From NCBI GenBank assembly GCA_029880755.1, contig JAOUNW010000044.1:1-14399 (forward strand): a stretch of 14,399 nt of DNA, given 5' to 3'. Below the pieces are notes generated by a model, which was not told where the DNA came from, ran no database searches, and saw only the letters and a list, made by a program, of their open reading frames with translations. Positions 13,068-14,399 of the stretch are shown here, one piece after another. This DNA comes from Gammaproteobacteria bacterium. GTDB lineage: Bacteria; Pseudomonadota; Gammaproteobacteria; Acidiferrobacterales; SZUA-150. The translations under genes were made by a program, and so were the position numbers. Position 1 is the first letter of the stretch; each line of letters opens with the position of its first letter.

Positions 13068-13958
13068 TCAGGTCAGTGCCAGTAATCGTTGCCGTAATCC
13101 TTCCCCAAAACCCAGTTTGTTGCATAAGTTGTTCACACGCCGCGTATTGACCGGCTGTTTTTTCAGTCGATGACTGCTGCAACGCAGCGGCACGGTATCG
13201 ACGATTGTCGCAAGCCGTTTTGACAGGTACGCGGAGTCTTTGTGTTCAGTGAGAAGATTGGCAACGCGTTGACTGCCCCGTAACGGTAATTGAGGAATCT
13301 TGTCCAGGTTGCGGTAAATGTTATCGAGATTGCGAAAACGGGATAGCAGGGTAACGGCGGTTTTTTGACCAATGCCGGGTACGCCGGGAATGTTGTCAAT
13401 GCTGTCACCCATTAAGGCCAACAGATCCACCATCTGCGAGGGTTTGACACCAAAATGATCGGCGGCCGTTTTGCTGGTCAGTTTCCGTTGACGGCTGTAG
13501 TCCCAGAACGTATCGCCCGCGTCTAACAGTTGCGACAAATCCTTGTCGCCGGTAACAATCACCATCTTGAACCCTTCCTGGCGCAGTTGTTTTGCAACAG
13601 TTCCTAACAAATCGTCCGCTTCATAACGTTTGCTGGAAAAGGTGGCCAACCCCAGTGCCCTGGTCATGGTTTGGCAGTGTGTAAACTGCAGCTTCAGTTC
13701 GTCGGGAGCCGGTTCCCGGTTGGCTTTATAGTGAGGATAAATCTTGTTTCGAAAGGAACTGGTGAGGCTGGCGTCAAAAGCCACGGCGTAATGAGAGCCC
13801 CGGGTCTGGGTCAATAGCTGGTGTAAAAAGGTGCTGAAGCCGTAGACGGCATTAACGGGGTTACCTTCGGGATCGGTGATGGATTCCGGCAAGGAAAAAT
13901 AGGCACGAAAGACATAGATGCTGGCATCAACGAGATACAGGGTTTTGGGTTGACTCAT
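13068..13958 (-). CDS. Stand-alone 5'-3' exonuclease/flap endonuclease (PolA N-terminal type)
   Basis: A 296-residue protein equivalent to the 5' nuclease domain of DNA polymerase I, with no polymerase domain. It would remove 5' flaps and RNA primers. Metal ligands match E. coli PolA at nearly the same numbers: Asp11, Asp62, Glu113, Asp115 and Asp116 (YEADDLL), Asp138 and Asp140 (VTGDKDL), Asp185 and Asp188 (GDSIDNIPG). The helix-hairpin-helix DNA-binding motif PGVPGIGQKTA (191-201) follows. The helical-arch region contains the expected basic YKANRE. E. coli Xni (ExoIX), also stand-alone, is about 250 residues and lacks part of this metal set as I recall, so this is better called a complete 5' nuclease than Xni proper. 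The start is fixed by the N-terminal strand KTLYLVDAS; the ribosome site is weak. Confidence 0.92.
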   Translation of the reverse strand: MSQPKTLYLVDASIYVFRAYFSLPESITDPEGNPVNAVYGFSTFLHQLLTQTRGSHYAVAFDASLTSSFRNKIYPHYKANREPAPDELKLQFTHCQTMTRALGLATFSSKRYEADDLLGTVAKQLRQEGFKMVIVTGDKDLSQLLDAGDTFWDYSRQRKLTSKTAADHFGVKPSQMVDLLALMGDSIDNIPGVPGIGQKTAVTLLSRFRNLDNIYRNLDKIPQLPLRGSQRVANLLTEHKDSAYLSKRLATIVDTVPLRCSSHRLKKQPVNTRRVNNLCNKLGFGEGLRQRLLALT

Positions 13959-14112
13959 GTAGGCCCAAGTCTAGCGATTAGGCCATCCGGGATCAAAACC
14001 TGATCCAGGCGCAGGTAATCGGGAAATTGCCGGGGTTATTACCCGGGAGCGGGTTGTGGCCGGGTCTGTTGGATGTTGGTATATTTCGGCCCCGTTACGC
14101 ATTTTCGGAGAA
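13959..14112. other. Divergent intergenic region with two short inverted repeats
   Basis: This 154-bp gap separates the 5' nuclease gene from the last small gene. It holds GGATCA/TGATCC (13990-13995 and 14001-14006, 5-base loop, two more pairs beyond one mismatch) and CCGGG/CCCGG (14030-14034 and 14042-14046, 7-base loop). Neither is followed by a T-run. No convincing promoter for the nuclease gene was found. Confidence 0.4.
14054..14085 (+). promoter_or_regulatory. Possible extended -10 promoter for the last small gene
   Basis: TATATT (14080-14085) is preceded by TGG, giving a TGN extended -10 element, which can work with a poor -35 box. TTGTGG lies at 14054-14059, 20 bases upstream, which is longer than ideal. 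Transcription would begin near 14092, leaving a short leader before the ATG at 14113. Confidence 0.35.
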
Positions 14113-14355
14113 ATGGAAAGTTTTATGCCTTATTTTGTTTACAAGATATCACCCGACCGTAAAACGCTGACCCAAATTGATGCTCATGAGAAGTACAAGG
14201 CTGCCAAAGACCAGTGCCGGCAACTGCGCCAGGCGCAGGACCAGGGTGATATGGACATGATTCGTCTGGTTTTCGCCAAAGACAAGCGCGAAGCCGAGGT
14301 GTTATTGAGCGAGAAGCACAAACCTTCGTCTCCGTTGGAGGAATGGGAAGGCTGA
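14113..14355 (+). CDS. Small charged soluble protein of unknown function
   Basis: An 80-residue protein (76 if it starts at the ATG at 14125). The N-terminus MPYFVYKISPDRKTLTQID looks like beta strands, followed by a long charged helix (EKYKAAKDQCRQLRQAQDQG), a short strand (DMIRLVFAKDKREAEVLL) and an acidic tail ending SPLEEWEG. No signal peptide or membrane helix is present, so it should be cytoplasmic. The overall pattern resembles short conserved hypothetical proteins of Gammaproteobacteria, but I cannot name a family or role. CGGAG lies just before the ATG at 14113 and GGAAAG before that at 14125, so either start is possible. It is divergent from the 5' nuclease gene. Downstream, 14356-14399 shows nothing recognisable. 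Confidence 0.7.
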   Translation: MESFMPYFVYKISPDRKTLTQIDAHEKYKAAKDQCRQLRQAQDQGDMDMIRLVFAKDKREAEVLLSEKHKPSSPLEEWEG

Positions 14356-14399
14356 AATCCGCGGTTTTGGCGTACCCGTTTCGGTTGCCCCAGGCCTGC

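Noticed and set aside
1..14399. CRISPR arrays, tRNA or rRNA genes, insertion sequences, toxin-antitoxin or defence genes.
   Set aside because: I saw no regularly spaced repeats, no cloverleaf with conserved T-loop, no transposase or integrase motifs, and all large genes have housekeeping or transport identities.

Overview
The window looks like core chromosome of a gammaproteobacterium (G+C around 50% by eye). Two conserved gene neighbourhoods point that way. The mltD-gloB-yafS-rnhA-dnaQ set is the same as in Escherichia coli, and ppiD-fabI followed by a peptide ABC transporter and then mltD-gloB-methyltransferase-rnhA-dnaQ resembles the arrangement I recall from Pseudomonas. I see no rRNA, tRNA, CRISPR array, insertion sequence or phage gene. 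The species cannot be fixed from the sequence alone.

Layout. (1) 1-851, plus strand: the 3' part of ppiD, a periplasmic folding factor, cut by the left edge. (2) 858-1637, minus strand: fabI, convergent with ppiD. (3) 1799-8378, plus strand: a tightly packed four-gene operon for a peptide/nickel-type ABC importer. It encodes a substrate-binding protein, two permeases and one fused double ATPase, with start/stop overlaps (ATGA, TGATG) or a 3-bp gap between genes. (4) 8389-10675, minus strand: gloB then mltD, probably co-transcribed. (5) 10719-13066, plus strand: a YafS-type methyltransferase, rnhA (overlapping), a small two-helix membrane protein and dnaQ. (6) 13068-13958, minus strand: a stand-alone 5' nuclease of the PolA N-terminal type. 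(7) 14113-14355, plus strand: a small conserved-looking soluble protein.

Function. Three genes (rnhA, dnaQ and the 5' nuclease) act in replication and repair: removal of RNA from hybrids, proofreading, and flap or primer processing. mltD and ppiD serve the cell envelope, fabI makes fatty acids, and gloB detoxifies methylglyoxal adducts. The importer probably brings in oligopeptides, perhaps peptidoglycan fragments.

Most unusual parts. The importer is atypical: its binding protein carries a C-terminal membrane helix as well as a signal peptide, one permease has an extra N-terminal region of about 180 residues with three helices and a periplasmic domain, and both ATPase halves carry complete four-cysteine tails. 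Other points worth a look are a consensus promoter that would make gloB mRNA nearly leaderless, a perfect 13-bp palindrome over its -35 box, and a perfect 10-bp-arm hairpin at the end of the ATPase gene. I do not see a clear new defence or mobile system here.
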